Source of the DNA: Pseudomonas sp. H9
GTDB taxonomy: Bacteria; Pseudomonadota; Gammaproteobacteria; Pseudomonadales; Pseudomonadaceae
Assembly: GCF_004353925.1 (NCBI RefSeq)
Contig: NZ_SMOK01000027.1
Coordinates: forward strand, 1 to 64,000
Direction of reading: 5' to 3'
Length of the DNA: 64,000 nucleotides
How positions within the stretch are numbered: the first letter of the stretch is position 1; each line of letters begins with the position of its first letter. The notes under the pieces were generated by a model that did no database searches, was not told where the DNA came from, and saw only the letters and a program-made list of their open reading frames with translations. The position numbers were made by a program, and so were the translations under genes. Positions 18,460 to 27,742 of this stretch are shown piece by piece.

Positions 18460-18900
18460 TCAGTCGCCGCGGATGTACTGTTCCAGTTGCAGAATCATGT
18501 TGGCCTGCTCGGCAATGGCTTCTTTGACCAAGTCACCGATAGACAGCAGGCCCAACAGCTCGCCGTTCTCCACCACTGGCAAGTGGCGCAGATGGCTGTT
18601 GGTCATCATGTTCATGCAGTACTCGATGTTCTGGTGCGGGTCCACGGTGATCACTGGTGCGCTCATGATCGCACTGACTGGAGTACCCACCGACGAACGC
18701 CCCTTGAGCACCATCTTGCGTGCATAGTCGCGTTCACTGACGATCCCCACCACCTGGCCACCCTCGACCACCGGCAAGGCACCGACGTTTTTTTCAGCCA
18801 TCAGCCTGAGTGCATCAAGCACCATTTGCCCGGGGCCAATGGTGTGAACCTGATGGTGCTGCTGGGCTTTGGTTTTCAGGAGCTGTGCCACGGTTTTCAT
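18460..18900 (-). CDS. Two-CBS-domain protein
   Basis: The 146-residue protein consists of a tandem CBS (Bateman) pair. CBS1 contains MVLDALRLMAEKNVGALPVV and GIVSERDYARK; CBS2 contains NIEYCMNMMTNSHLRHLPVV and GLLSIGDLVK. These stand-alone modules sense adenosyl ligands such as AMP, ATP or NAD. No effector domain is attached. The start is the ATG at 18900 with AGAGG upstream; the upstream extension runs into REP DNA. Monocistronic. Confidence 0.9.
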   Translation of the reverse strand: MKTVAQLLKTKAQQHHQVHTIGPGQMVLDALRLMAEKNVGALPVVEGGQVVGIVSERDYARKMVLKGRSSVGTPVSAIMSAPVITVDPHQNIEYCMNMMTNSHLRHLPVVENGELLGLLSIGDLVKEAIAEQANMILQLEQYIRGD

Positions 18901-19019
18901 AGAGGCCTCTGCAATGCTGGGAGTTGATGACGGCAGATAGCTAAAGAATCGTGTACAGAAGGCCGCACGGCAAGGGCGAAAGCGGCATCGAGTCGATTGA
19001 AAAACGTCATCGCCCTTTT

Positions 19020-19088
19020 GTAGGAGCGGGCTTGCCCCGCGATAGCGGTGTGTCAGTCTCACCGTATCGCGGGGCAAGCTCGCTCCTG
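19020..19088. repeat. REP/BIME pair
   Basis: Inverted GTAGGAGCGGGCTTGCCCC units lie between the CBS gene and the DUF3857 gene, both on the minus strand. One arm is slightly decayed (AGCTCGCTCCTGC). Confidence 0.88.
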
Positions 19089-19104
19089 CACGGAGTGTGC
19101 TCGG

Positions 19105-20961
19105 TCAGCCTTGGTGCACAATCACCTGGCTGTTCAGGTCATTGAGCATGGCCTCAACCACCGGCTTCATGCTTTCGTAGTCGGCCACACTGCACACCGA
19201 TTTGGGGTAGTGGAAGTCGAAGCGACGTTTGATTACCACGCTGTTGCCTTGCTGATGGTACTCGGCACTGTAGTCCACGTATGGGTGCTTGAGCGTGACA
19301 GGCTTAGGTGTGGCGAGGATCTTCACGCCAGCGGGGAACTTGAACTGTGCCTGCTCTTCGGTGACACCGGAGATACAGGTGAAGTCCTGAGTCCGCTGCT
19401 TTTCGGCAACGAAGCCGAACACGTTCTGAGCAATACCACCGGCCAGGCTGGTCAGGGTTGGCACACCGATCGGGCCGGGCAGGTTGACCAGGTTTTCGCT
19501 GCGGCCGTTGATCTGGATGGCGAAATTGCCTTGGCCTTCCAGATCGTCACTGCTGACCGTGCCACTGCCGGTCTGGCCGTACGCCGCGAGGATTTGCTGG
19601 ACCATCTGGTTGCGCTGGGCCGGGGTCATGTTGCGCAGGCCCCAGCGGTTGAACTCCGCTGCCCAGCCATCGACCTTCGACGCGTGCTGGAAGTCGGCCG
19701 CGCCGTTGCGGGCAATTTCGAAGGTGGTGGTGTTAACGACTTTGCTGGCCTGGGTTGCAGGTGTGTGGCCCATCGTGCCGGTGCGTGTCAGCAGGGTTGG
19801 CTTGTTCAGCACCGGTACTGGCAGGTAGCCGCTGGCGATGGATGCGGCGGTGGAGTCCATGTACAGGTCAAGGCTGGGGATGTACGTGATCGCATGGTTG
19901 ATCACCCCAAGGGTCGGCACCTTAGGCAAGGCAAAGGCATTACCGAGGTTGATCAGTGCCGGGCTGCTTTCGATATTCACTGCTGCCAGCAGTGCCTCAA
20001 GCAGGGCGACGTGGTCTTTGCAGTCGCCGTAACGGTTGCTCAACACCGTGTCGGCAGCATGCGGCACGACACCACCGGCACCGATGTACACCGCCACGTA
20101 GCGAATGTTGCGGCGCACCCAGTCACCCAAGGCCAGGGCCTTGTCCCGTGGGTTGTCGAGTTTGGCGGTGATGGACTCGGCCAGTTCGCGAATGGCAGGC
20201 GTTACTTCAGTTTTGGCCCGTGCGGCATAGGCTTTGGCGAACTCGCTGTAGTCGTTGAAGGTAGAAACCGCCAGGTACTTGCCGTAGTCCGAGTAGGCCA
20301 CCGAACCGAGTTCAGTGCGGGCGTTATCACCCTGTACATAGTCCCACTGGTACACCGTGCGCCCGGCAGCAGTTTTCGCTGGCGTTGCCTTGAAACCTTT
20401 GGCCTCAGCCTGCAGCTTGAGGTTAGCGGGCAGGTCGTAGATCAGGGTGAATTGCTGGGTGGGGTGAAACTGCGGCATTGCCATGTCTTCGAACTGACCG
20501 GGGAACAGCGCAGTGTTGCGGCGCTTTTTGATGCTCAGCACCAAGCGGTCGCCTACCGCCACTTCCGGGAAGATCACCGTTTTAACCACGCTGTCGAAGA
20601 ACATCGGCGCGTGGAACGACTGCGGTTCCTGCTGCTCCTTGATCTGCTCGGGAGCCACCATCACCTTGCGGCCGTCAGGCTTCTGGGTATAGGCCTGAAT
20701 GACGTCAAGGTTTTCAAGGGTGCGGTTGTAGTACAGCGGCTGTTGCGCCTTGGCTTTGATCGCCCGTTCTTCGTTGATCAGATAGACCAGCTCCTGAGTG
20801 GTCTCGAAACTGCCGTTTTCTGCGACGACAGTCCGTTGAATGTCCTTTTCAATGGTCAACGAGCGGTCGGTGCCGTCATCGTTGGCCTGGGCCAGTGAAA
20901 ACGCGAACAGACAACACAGCGCCCCGACCAGCTTGGCCGGGGAGAACGCAAAGCGTTTCAT
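19105..20961 (-). CDS. Periplasmic DUF3857 / transglutaminase-core protein
   Basis: The 618-residue protein has a signal peptide (about 1-26, ..FSLAQA/NDD), an N-terminal beta-rich DUF3857 domain (about 45-220) and a transglutaminase-like cysteine-protease core. The catalytic Cys is in SNRYGDCKDHVALLEALL, the His in GVINHAITYI and the Asp in LDLYMDST. A C-terminal beta-domain follows. Such proteins are periplasmic; substrate unknown, though peptide or peptidoglycan-linked substrates are often suggested. It lies downstream of the Srf/Tag-like operon in the same direction, but a REP pair and 183 bp separate them, so it is probably transcribed separately. Confidence 0.88.
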   Translation of the reverse strand: MKRFAFSPAKLVGALCCLFAFSLAQANDDGTDRSLTIEKDIQRTVVAENGSFETTQELVYLINEERAIKAKAQQPLYYNRTLENLDVIQAYTQKPDGRKVMVAPEQIKEQQEPQSFHAPMFFDSVVKTVIFPEVAVGDRLVLSIKKRRNTALFPGQFEDMAMPQFHPTQQFTLIYDLPANLKLQAEAKGFKATPAKTAAGRTVYQWDYVQGDNARTELGSVAYSDYGKYLAVSTFNDYSEFAKAYAARAKTEVTPAIRELAESITAKLDNPRDKALALGDWVRRNIRYVAVYIGAGGVVPHAADTVLSNRYGDCKDHVALLEALLAAVNIESSPALINLGNAFALPKVPTLGVINHAITYIPSLDLYMDSTAASIASGYLPVPVLNKPTLLTRTGTMGHTPATQASKVVNTTTFEIARNGAADFQHASKVDGWAAEFNRWGLRNMTPAQRNQMVQQILAAYGQTGSGTVSSDDLEGQGNFAIQINGRSENLVNLPGPIGVPTLTSLAGGIAQNVFGFVAEKQRTQDFTCISGVTEEQAQFKFPAGVKILATPKPVTLKHPYVDYSAEYHQQGNSVVIKRRFDFHYPKSVCSVADYESMKPVVEAMLNDLNSQVIVHQG

Positions 20962-21067
20962 AAAGATCCTTCTTGCAAAAATGTTCCAGAAGCTGATGCA
21001 CGAAATGCGAATCAGTTACTGGCATTCTGCCTTGATCTTCACCCCGCCCGCCAACAAATTTGTATCT

Positions 21068-21137
21068 GTAGGAGCGGGCTTGCCCCGCGATGCGATGTGG
21101 CTGACACAACGCTATCGCGGGGCAAGCCCGCTCCCAC
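21068..21137. repeat. REP/BIME pair at the 3' end of the Srf/Tag-like operon
   Basis: Inverted GTAGGAGCGGGCTTGCCCC units start 7 bp after the stop of the last VWA gene. No other terminator is visible, so the palindrome may define the 3' end of the 17.5-kb operon. Confidence 0.88.
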
Positions 21138-21144
21138 AGGACAA

Positions 21145-22401
21145 TCAGTTGCAGCCGGAGGCGCTGGAAACTTCCTGGCTGGCTTCTTTCAGCGCGGCGG
21201 CTACAGCGGCGGCATCATTGGCGGTGTAAACCCGCCCACCGGTGTTATCAGCCGCACAGTTGGAGCCGGTGCTTTTGCTGATATTGACGATGTTGATCCG
21301 CAACCGTGGTTGTTGCTCGGCAATCTGCTTCGATACGGCACAGACGCTGCGCCCACAGCTGTCGCTGCCGTCGACAAACATCACGATCACGCCATCACGG
21401 TCGCGGCCATTCATCTGGCTGGCAGCAGCGTCGAGGCTGTCGCCCAGCGCCGTGCCCCCGGAAGGTCGCAACTGGTTGATCTTGTCGATCAGGACACTGC
21501 GCTGGCCCGGGTTGAACACGCCATGGTCCAGCGGTGCCCGGCAGCCTTCGAAGGTGACCAGACGCATGTCGATATCGTTGTCCAGGTTCTGGATGACTGA
21601 ACTCAACGAGGTCTTGGCCACATCCATACGTGAAATCCGCTGCGTGACATCGTACGGCAGGAATTCCTCCACCAACGGCACCCTGCGCAGCAGCGTGATG
21701 TACCACTGCTCGTCTTCACGTTTGACCCGGATTCGCTCATCCATAGAGCCTGAGGTGTCGAGCACCACGGTAAATTCCGACGCCTTGAAAGCCCCGCCGG
21801 GTGTGCAGGCTTGTGGTTCAGCGGCCTGCCAGAACTGGCGTAGCGTCGGCCACAACAGATACAGGCCATATAGCAAAGCGAGCAACAACAAACCGAGCAG
21901 CCATGGCCACAACACCAGTGGCCGACGCTCTCGCACCGGGCGTGGCGGCGGGGCAGGCTTGGGGGGCGTCACTGGAGCTGGCGGCACGACGGGAGGCGGC
22001 GCCTGTACCGGCGTTGGTTGGCCCCAACGGACCACCAACGGCTCACCGTTGATGCTGTACAGATTGTTCAGGTCAGGGCTGCCAATCAGCTTGTTCAGTG
22101 CCTGGGCTGCTGCGGGTTGGCCACGTCGATCCAGCTCTTGAGCCAGTTGTTGCACTGCAGCCTGACGCTCTTCGTAGCGTTGCAGCAACTGCGCCTGCTG
22201 ATCACGTTCAAGGCTGGCGTACAGGTGCGGCTGCCCCTCAAGCGTGGACCACCATTCCAGCACGCCATCCCGGCCCTGGCGCGGTATGGCATAAAGCTGG
22301 GCAATGCTGGGCGGGAAGTGCTGACGAATCAGCGCCACGGTTTGTTCCAGCACCGATGCCGCTTCCTGGTTTGCCTGTGTGTCGCGTAGTACTCGTTGCA
22401 T
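21145..22401 (-). CDS. Membrane-anchored von Willebrand A protein (SrfA-like N-module), copy 1
   Basis: The 418-residue single-pass protein has a cytoplasmic N-module (residues 1-130, with QLYAIPRQGRDGVLEWWSTL and NLYSINGEPLVVRWGQ), a Pro-rich linker, a membrane helix (162-184) and a periplasmic VWA domain. The MIDAS motif DTSGS (215-219) is intact and further metal-site residues are likely in SGGTALGD and VDGSDSCG. It is a paralogue of the next gene upstream (tandem duplication). The N-module is shared with SrfA. It is the last gene of the 12-gene operon, 11 bp from its paralogue. Likely a metal-dependent protein-binding component; partner unknown. Confidence 0.88.
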   Translation of the reverse strand: MQRVLRDTQANQEAASVLEQTVALIRQHFPPSIAQLYAIPRQGRDGVLEWWSTLEGQPHLYASLERDQQAQLLQRYEERQAAVQQLAQELDRRGQPAAAQALNKLIGSPDLNNLYSINGEPLVVRWGQPTPVQAPPPVVPPAPVTPPKPAPPPRPVRERRPLVLWPWLLGLLLLALLYGLYLLWPTLRQFWQAAEPQACTPGGAFKASEFTVVLDTSGSMDERIRVKREDEQWYITLLRRVPLVEEFLPYDVTQRISRMDVAKTSLSSVIQNLDNDIDMRLVTFEGCRAPLDHGVFNPGQRSVLIDKINQLRPSGGTALGDSLDAAASQMNGRDRDGVIVMFVDGSDSCGRSVCAVSKQIAEQQPRLRINIVNISKSTGSNCAADNTGGRVYTANDAAAVAAALKEASQEVSSASGCN

Positions 22402-22412
22402 ACGGTCGGCTC

Positions 22413-23651
22413 TTAGTCGCAGGTGGCTTTGCTGGACACGTCCTGGCTTGCTGCCTCAAGGGCCACGGCCAGTTGTGCGGCGTCTTTGGCCGAATAGACC
22501 TGGCCACCGGTACTGTCCGCGATGCAATCGGCCAGGCTGTTGTTGCTGATGTTGATCAGGTTGACCTTCAGCCGAGGCTGCTCGCGGGCAATGCGTTGCG
22601 CCACTTCGCAGACGTTCTGGCCGCAGCCGTCCGCGCCGTCGACGAACATCACGATCACGCCATCGCGGTCACGGCCGTTCATGGAGCGGGCCGCCATGTC
22701 CAGGCTGGCGCTGAGCGCGGTGCCATCGTCGGCGACTAAACCCTGAATGCCTTGGATCAAGGCCGGGCGCTGGGCCAGGTTGAACACACCATGGTCCACT
22801 GGCGTGCGGCAGCCGTCGAAGGTGACGATGCGCATGTCGATGGCCGGGTGCAGGTCGTTGACCATTTGCGTCAGCGACTGCTTGGCCACATCCATGCGTA
22901 TCGGGCCCTGAATGATCCGTTTCAGGCGTACAAGGTCAGGCGCCGGGTTGTCCTGGTTTTCGAAGAACCACTCTTCATCGTCCAGCGTCGCGTTGACGCT
23001 TAGTCGCATGGAGCCAGAGGTATCCAGTACCACTGACAGCTCCGGTGGCTGCACGGTCGGATTCTTGATGCAGGCAAACGGCTTCGCCGGCTCTGGCGTG
23101 CCTTCAAACCAGCGCAGCAGATACGGCCAGCCAAACCATAGTGCCGCCAGCAGTGCCAGCAAGGCCAGCAGCGGCAGCAGGAACCACGGCAACCAGATCC
23201 AGCGCCGCCGCACCAGAGCCACCGGTGGCAGCGGTGGCGCAGGCGCAGGAGCAGGCGCTACAACAGGCTCGCCCCAGCGCACCAACAGCGGCTGGCCGTT
23301 GACGCTGTAGAGGTTATCCAGGTTGGCCGGGCCAATCAGGCGCCGCAAATTCACCGCCTCGCCAGACAACCCACGTTGCTCCAGCTCAGCGGCCAGTTGG
23401 CGAATGGCGTCCTGGCGTTGCTCATAGACGTTCAGCAAGCTCGCTTGCTGATCCGCATTAAGCTCGCGGTACAGCCGTGGCTGGCCTTCCAGCTCGGTCC
23501 ACCATTCACGCACACCATCCTTGCCAGTGCGAGGCGCGGCATACAGCTGGGCGACGCTGGGAGGGAAGTGTTTGGTGATGATCGCAATTGTCTGTACGAG
23601 ATCGGCCAGGCCCGAGTGGTCCGGCCCGGCATCACGGGTAACCCGCTGCAT
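22413..23651 (-). CDS. Membrane-anchored von Willebrand A protein (SrfA-like N-module), copy 2
   Basis: The 412-residue protein has the same plan as its neighbour: N-module (QLYAAPRTGKDGVREWWTEL, NLYSVNGQPLLVRWGE), Pro/Ala linker, membrane helix (about 152-174), and periplasmic VWA domain with MIDAS DTSGS (210-214). Both copies share MNGRDRDGVIVMFVDG in the core of the VWA domain. Divergence in linker and loops suggests two distinct partners or a heteromer. It follows the small coiled-coil lipoprotein gene by 46 bp. No enzymatic motif is visible. Confidence 0.88.
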   Translation of the reverse strand: MQRVTRDAGPDHSGLADLVQTIAIITKHFPPSVAQLYAAPRTGKDGVREWWTELEGQPRLYRELNADQQASLLNVYEQRQDAIRQLAAELEQRGLSGEAVNLRRLIGPANLDNLYSVNGQPLLVRWGEPVVAPAPAPAPPLPPVALVRRRWIWLPWFLLPLLALLALLAALWFGWPYLLRWFEGTPEPAKPFACIKNPTVQPPELSVVLDTSGSMRLSVNATLDDEEWFFENQDNPAPDLVRLKRIIQGPIRMDVAKQSLTQMVNDLHPAIDMRIVTFDGCRTPVDHGVFNLAQRPALIQGIQGLVADDGTALSASLDMAARSMNGRDRDGVIVMFVDGADGCGQNVCEVAQRIAREQPRLKVNLINISNNSLADCIADSTGGQVYSAKDAAQLAVALEAASQDVSSKATCD

Positions 23652-23697
23652 GATGGAATCCTGAAAAAGATCGGCAGCCGAAGCTGCCGATGGGGGC

Positions 23698-24201
23698 TTA
23701 CTCGTAACCCAAGCTCAACTGCAGGCGGCTGACCTGCTGCTGAAGGGCTTTAAGCTCTTTTTTGCGCGCTTCAACCTGGGCGCTGCTGGCATTTTTTGCC
23801 GGCGCGCTCTGGCTGGCCTTGAGCTGTTTTTCCAGCCCGGCGATCTGCTGCTGCACATCGCTTTTATTGCCGTGGCGGGCCTTGAGGGTGCTCAACAAAC
23901 CATTGAGCGACTTCTCCAGGCTCGCCTGCTGGCGCTGCTGGGTGGCCAGGTCCTGACGGGTCGAGGCTTGCAGCGCGCTCAACTCGTCATACACCTGGTT
24001 GAACTGACGGTTTTGCTCACGGGCGGCGATCAGGTCGTTTTCGCTGTTGCGCACACCTTCGGCATAGCCACCGCCGTAATCGCAGTTGAGCTTGCTGATC
24101 AGGCTGGCGCTGCTGTCAGAGGCGGTGCACTGCGAGGCCGTGGTGGCGCAGCCCGCCAGGGTGCTCAGCAGCAATGCGCTTAGGCCGATTCGTAGCAACA
24201 T
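23698..24201 (-). CDS. Coiled-coil lipoprotein
   Basis: The 167-residue protein has a lipoprotein signal LSTLAGC with Cys18. Ala at the next position predicts outer-membrane sorting. A short Cys-containing region (SQCTASDSS, KLNCDYGGGYAEG) precedes a long coiled coil (about 55-165) rich in Gln, Lys and Leu. No family is recognised. It is 9 bp downstream of the TagQ-like lipoprotein gene, and both products have the same lipoprotein plus coiled-coil plan, so they may pair in the periplasm. Part of the Srf/Tag-like operon. Confidence 0.8.
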   Translation of the reverse strand: MLLRIGLSALLLSTLAGCATTASQCTASDSSASLISKLNCDYGGGYAEGVRNSENDLIAAREQNRQFNQVYDELSALQASTRQDLATQQRQQASLEKSLNGLLSTLKARHGNKSDVQQQIAGLEKQLKASQSAPAKNASSAQVEARKKELKALQQQVSRLQLSLGYE

Positions 24202-24210
24202 GACTTATCC

Positions 24211-24951
24211 TCAGCCCAGGGTGATTGCCGAACGCTGGCTGTAGAGGCCGTCAACCTCTTGCTGCAGCGACGCGACCTTGGTGTTCATCTTGGCGATTTC
24301 GGCTTCGACCTTCGCCACTTCTTCAGGGCTGGAGCCGCTTTCACGCTCAGCTTTGGCAACGCCTTCGAACTCGGTGACGCGCTTTTGCATGTTGGTCACG
24401 TCTTTGCGCATTAGGCCGATGTTCTTGTCGATGTTGGCGATGTTTTCCTGAGCCTTGGCCTTGTCGACGGTCTTGGCTTTGATGTCGCGCTGGATGTCGG
24501 CGATCTGCTGCTTGTCATCGTTGATCACGCGCTGCAGGGTGTTGGTGCGCTCGGCGACCTTGGCGGTTTCTTTCTGCACGTCAGCGCTCATCACGTTCAG
24601 GCGCTGAGTGGTGTCGGCGTATTTAGCGCGACGGTCATCCAGGTAGTAGTTGGCGCCCATCGCCACGCCACAGGCGGCCAGGCCGGCAGCAATGGCGCAG
24701 ACCGCTTTGTTGCTCGAATTGGACAGGGTGCAGGCCAGCACGCCACCGGCAGCAGCCACGGCACAGGCTTGATAACCCGAAGTGCTGAAGAATTTGGCGT
24801 CGTTACCCGACGTCAGGCGCGGGTCAGCGGTGCCCGGGGTGCTGTCACCCAGCAGCGAACTGCCGGTGCTGGCGCAGCCGCTCAGCACCAAGCTGAATGC
24901 CATCATCAGACCGATCCACGCTCGGGACATACCTGGTTTGTTCGTGTTCAC
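24211..24951 (-). CDS. TagQ-position outer-membrane lipoprotein with coiled coil
   Basis: The 246-residue protein has lipobox LVLSGC (Cys26, Ala27, so outer-membrane sorting), a Gly/Ala/Cys-rich hydrophobic stretch (about 60-105) like a glycine-zipper insertion segment, and a C-terminal coiled coil (about 115-245). The start is GTG 24951, 6 bp after AAGGAGAG. It directly follows the FGE-fold gene, which is the position of tagQ after tagR in the P. aeruginosa H1-T6SS relay. Assignment as TagQ-like rests on order and lipoprotein nature, not on recognised sequence identity. Confidence 0.7.
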   Translation of the reverse strand: MNTNKPGMSRAWIGLMMAFSLVLSGCASTGSSLLGDSTPGTADPRLTSGNDAKFFSTSGYQACAVAAAGGVLACTLSNSSNKAVCAIAAGLAACGVAMGANYYLDDRRAKYADTTQRLNVMSADVQKETAKVAERTNTLQRVINDDKQQIADIQRDIKAKTVDKAKAQENIANIDKNIGLMRKDVTNMQKRVTEFEGVAKAERESGSSPEEVAKVEAEIAKMNTKVASLQQEVDGLYSQRSAITLG

Positions 24952-24972
24952 GTTTGCTCTCCTTGTTCGCGG

Positions 24973-26529
24973 TTAATTAGCCTGAGTAACGGCCTTGCAG
25001 CTCTTGAGCCAGGCGTTGATGTCGATCTTCTGGGTCTTGAGGAAGGCCGCCTGATTGCCCCAGTGGGTGCGCAGGTAAGGCGTCAGTTCCGCAAGATTCT
25101 TGTTGGCTGTCAGCACGCCTTCGAGTACCGGCATCTGAGCTTGGAGCAATGGCTGGCCGTATAGAGAGGCTGAGTCCACCAGTGAGCTGGCGTAGTAACG
25201 GCTGAGCTTGTGCAGGCGGTCGTTCTGCTCGTCCAGTTTGGTTTTACGCATGCCGCAGGTAGGGTCTTCCTCACCGGCCTTGCAGTTGGCGGTGTAGTTT
25301 TTCTGCAGGAAGTCCAGGTACTGGCCGTCGTCGAGCATCTTGGTGCACAGGAACGCACCCAGGTTGAGGCTGGCGCGGATCGCCTGGTCACGGGCTTCCT
25401 GCTGTTGCTGGTTGCTCGCGCGCAGCTGGTTTTCCACGTTTTTCAGCTGATCCTTGAGGCCTTGGTCTTCTACGCTGGAGGCCAGGTCTTCCAAAGCTTT
25501 GACAGTGCCTTTGTCTTTCGGGTTGGCCGATGGCTGATCGCTGCCCAGCTTGCTCCAGCTCTTCTCGATGCTGCTGACACGCTCACGCGAAGTCAGGGTC
25601 GGTGACACCAGCGCCAAGCGCACGCCATTGGTTTTCTTCGCCACCGGGCCTTCGGCGTTGTAGTACGGCTCTTCCTGACGCAGCGCCGTGCGCAGTTGGC
25701 CCTCGGCGGTCAGGTAATTGCCGCCGCGCACCACATAGCCACCAGCCTGACCGTGCTGACGGTCGAGTTTGTTCAGGCGGAAGGGTTCGAACATCATCTC
25801 GCTGGCGTTGCCGAGCATGTCGTGCAGGCCCAGCGGGTTAGGCTTGAGCAGGCCACTCAGTTGCAACTTGCCGTTGGCCGATTGCGCACCGGCGTACCAC
25901 TCATAGCTGTTCAGGCCTTCAGGCATGGGGTAGTGGCCGTCACGGAACTCCGCAGTGCTGACTTGCAGGCCACCACGGGCGGCGAACTCCCACTCGGTTT
26001 CCGTTGGCAGGCGCAGGAAGCCCTGGGCGCCGTCTTCGCTCGGCAGCTTGGCCGCCGCGTTGGCACGCAGCCAGCGGTTGTACTTGTCCGCCGCCTGCAA
26101 TGCATCAAGCCAACTGATCGACACCACCGGCAACCGCAGCTTGTTCGATGGCGTAGGGCAGGTTTCGCTGGTCAGGGCCTGGTACTGCAACTGAGTCATC
26201 TCGTACTTGGCCATCAAGTAGTAACGCGACTTGTCGCCCTTGGCACTGGTGAAGCTGCCCGAGATAAAGGCTGGGCGAGTCTGCTCGACATAGCCCCACT
26301 CGGCACTGTCTTGCCCGATGTTGATCGGGTAGTCGTCCAGTGGGCCGGCCAGCGGGATCAACACCTTGCGGAATACCATCGAGCCTTCGCAGGGCATGGG
26401 CAGCACCACGTCGTCGGCTTCTGGCATCGGGTTGTAATGTTTTTCTTCCCAGGCAGCGGCTGAAGCGTTAAGCAGGTAGCCGAAACTCAGAGGTACAAAC
26501 ATCAGACGGCAGCAGGCTTTAAAGCTCAC
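24973..26529 (-). CDS. TagR-like periplasmic FGE-sulfatase-fold protein without catalytic cysteines
   Basis: The 518-residue protein has a signal peptide, an FGE/SUMF1 domain (about 50-310) and a helical C-terminal extension (about 320-518). Family landmarks are FLRLPTETEWEFAARGG (171-187), LGLHDMLGNASEM (233-245) and NGVRLAL (301-307). In active formylglycine-generating enzymes two Cys follow the RGGSY motif; here this region is RGGNYLTAEGQLRTALR, with no Cys. It is therefore probably a binding protein, as TagR is in the T6SS threonine-phosphorylation pathway. I chose GTG 26529 because GGAGAG precedes it and the signal peptide then begins correctly. It overlaps tagS by 11 bp. Confidence 0.82.
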   Translation of the reverse strand: MSFKACCRLMFVPLSFGYLLNASAAAWEEKHYNPMPEADDVVLPMPCEGSMVFRKVLIPLAGPLDDYPINIGQDSAEWGYVEQTRPAFISGSFTSAKGDKSRYYLMAKYEMTQLQYQALTSETCPTPSNKLRLPVVSISWLDALQAADKYNRWLRANAAAKLPSEDGAQGFLRLPTETEWEFAARGGLQVSTAEFRDGHYPMPEGLNSYEWYAGAQSANGKLQLSGLLKPNPLGLHDMLGNASEMMFEPFRLNKLDRQHGQAGGYVVRGGNYLTAEGQLRTALRQEEPYYNAEGPVAKKTNGVRLALVSPTLTSRERVSSIEKSWSKLGSDQPSANPKDKGTVKALEDLASSVEDQGLKDQLKNVENQLRASNQQQQEARDQAIRASLNLGAFLCTKMLDDGQYLDFLQKNYTANCKAGEEDPTCGMRKTKLDEQNDRLHKLSRYYASSLVDSASLYGQPLLQAQMPVLEGVLTANKNLAELTPYLRTHWGNQAAFLKTQKIDINAWLKSCKAVTQAN

Positions 26530-27742
26530 GCAAACTCTCCGCAGGTTGAATTCGAATCGCGCGCAAGGCACCGATCAGGGCGACCAGGGCGGCGACCAGG
26601 AAGGCCAGGAACAAGGCCACCAGGCCATGCCAGACAGTGATATGACAAACGAAGCTGCCGGTGGCCTGGCTGCTACCCAGCAGGTAGTCGAACAGCAGGC
26701 TGCCAACGAAGTAACTGCCCAGCCCACCGAGGTAACCGACCGCGCTCAGCAGCAACGCTTGCAGCACCACGTAACCGGCCACGGCGGCACTGCCAAAGCC
26801 GAGCAGGCGCAGCACCGCCAGGTTGCGGCGTTTACGGTCGATGTTGGCGAGGAAGGCGCCCACCAGCGAAGCGATGCAGCCGATCAGTGCCGCACCAGCA
26901 ATCACGCTGAAGATCAGCCCCAACACATGGTTGATAGCCTTGACGCTGTCGATCTCGGCCAGGCGGCTGCTGGTCTCGATGCGTTGTTCGTTGAGCCAGC
27001 GCTCCAGCGGCTCGACACTGTCGATATCGCGGGCATAGAGCCGGGCACGGGCATAGCCGACGTTTACCCCGTCGAGGGTTTTGCCGGTGACACCACCCAG
27101 GGCCGCGACCTGATAACCATCGCGGTAATACTCAAGCTCAAGCAGCAGTTCAGGGCTGACAAAGGCCGCCGGGCGCGGGAAGCGAGCAGGTTCCAGTACC
27201 GCTTGCACCTGCAGGGTCCGTTCACCGCGTTCATTGACGCCGTCCATGCGCCGGGCAACGCGCAGGCGCACGTTGTCACCCGCTTTGGCCGCCAGCCGCT
27301 CGGCAGCACGGGCGCTGAGGATCACCTGATCACCTTGCAAGGCGCTAAGGGGCGAGTTGAGCAGCGGGTCGTCGGCTTGGGTAGGAATCACTTCGACGTT
27401 GTCAGCAAACCGACCACGCTCACCCAGCAGGTCAGCTTGGGTGTTCAGCGAGCGGGTCTGGCCGATGGCGAACGCCACCTGCGGGTGTTGGCGCAGGGCT
27501 TCGATCCATTGCCGGTCGTAGTGGCCGCTGCTGAGCATTTTGATTTCAAGGTTGCGCGGGTCGCTCAGCAGTTCATCTTGCAACTGGCTGACCACGCCAT
27601 GCTTGAGGCCGAACAGCAGCAACAGCGGGGCAATCACCGCCACCAGCGACGCGGCCATGCACAGGGTGACTTTACGGTCGTGCCAGAGGTCGGCCAGCGA
27701 CAGTTGCAACAGTAAGCCGAGGCGCTTATGCCAAGCGTTCAA
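26519..27742 (-). CDS. TagS-like ABC transporter permease (FtsX/LolCE fold)
   Basis: The inner-membrane protein has one N-terminal helix, a large periplasmic domain (about 50-270) and three C-terminal helices of the FtsX/MacB type, ending in a short IQPAESLREL tail. This matches mechanotransmission ABC proteins such as LolC/E, MacB and TagS. ATG 27763 lacks a ribosome site. The TTG at 27742 has AAGGAGA with 8-bp spacing, so I prefer it; its overlap with the ATPase gene is 17 bp. Together with the ATPase it should convert cytoplasmic ATP use into periplasmic conformational change rather than transport a small molecule. Confidence 0.85.
   Translation of the reverse strand: MNAWHKRLGLLLQLSLADLWHDRKVTLCMAASLVAVIAPLLLLFGLKHGVVSQLQDELLSDPRNLEIKMLSSGHYDRQWIEALRQHPQVAFAIGQTRSLNTQADLLGERGRFADNVEVIPTQADDPLLNSPLSALQGDQVILSARAAERLAAKAGDNVRLRVARRMDGVNERGERTLQVQAVLEPARFPRPAAFVSPELLLELEYYRDGYQVAALGGVTGKTLDGVNVGYARARLYARDIDSVEPLERWLNEQRIETSSRLAEIDSVKAINHVLGLIFSVIAGAALIGCIASLVGAFLANIDRKRRNLAVLRLLGFGSAAVAGYVVLQALLLSAVGYLGGLGSYFVGSLLFDYLLGSSQATGSFVCHITVWHGLVALFLAFLVAALVALIGALRAIRIQPAESLREL

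Noticed and set aside
19048..20898. 616-codon plus-strand ORF
   Set aside because: Antisense to the DUF3857-transglutaminase gene; starts inside a REP element.
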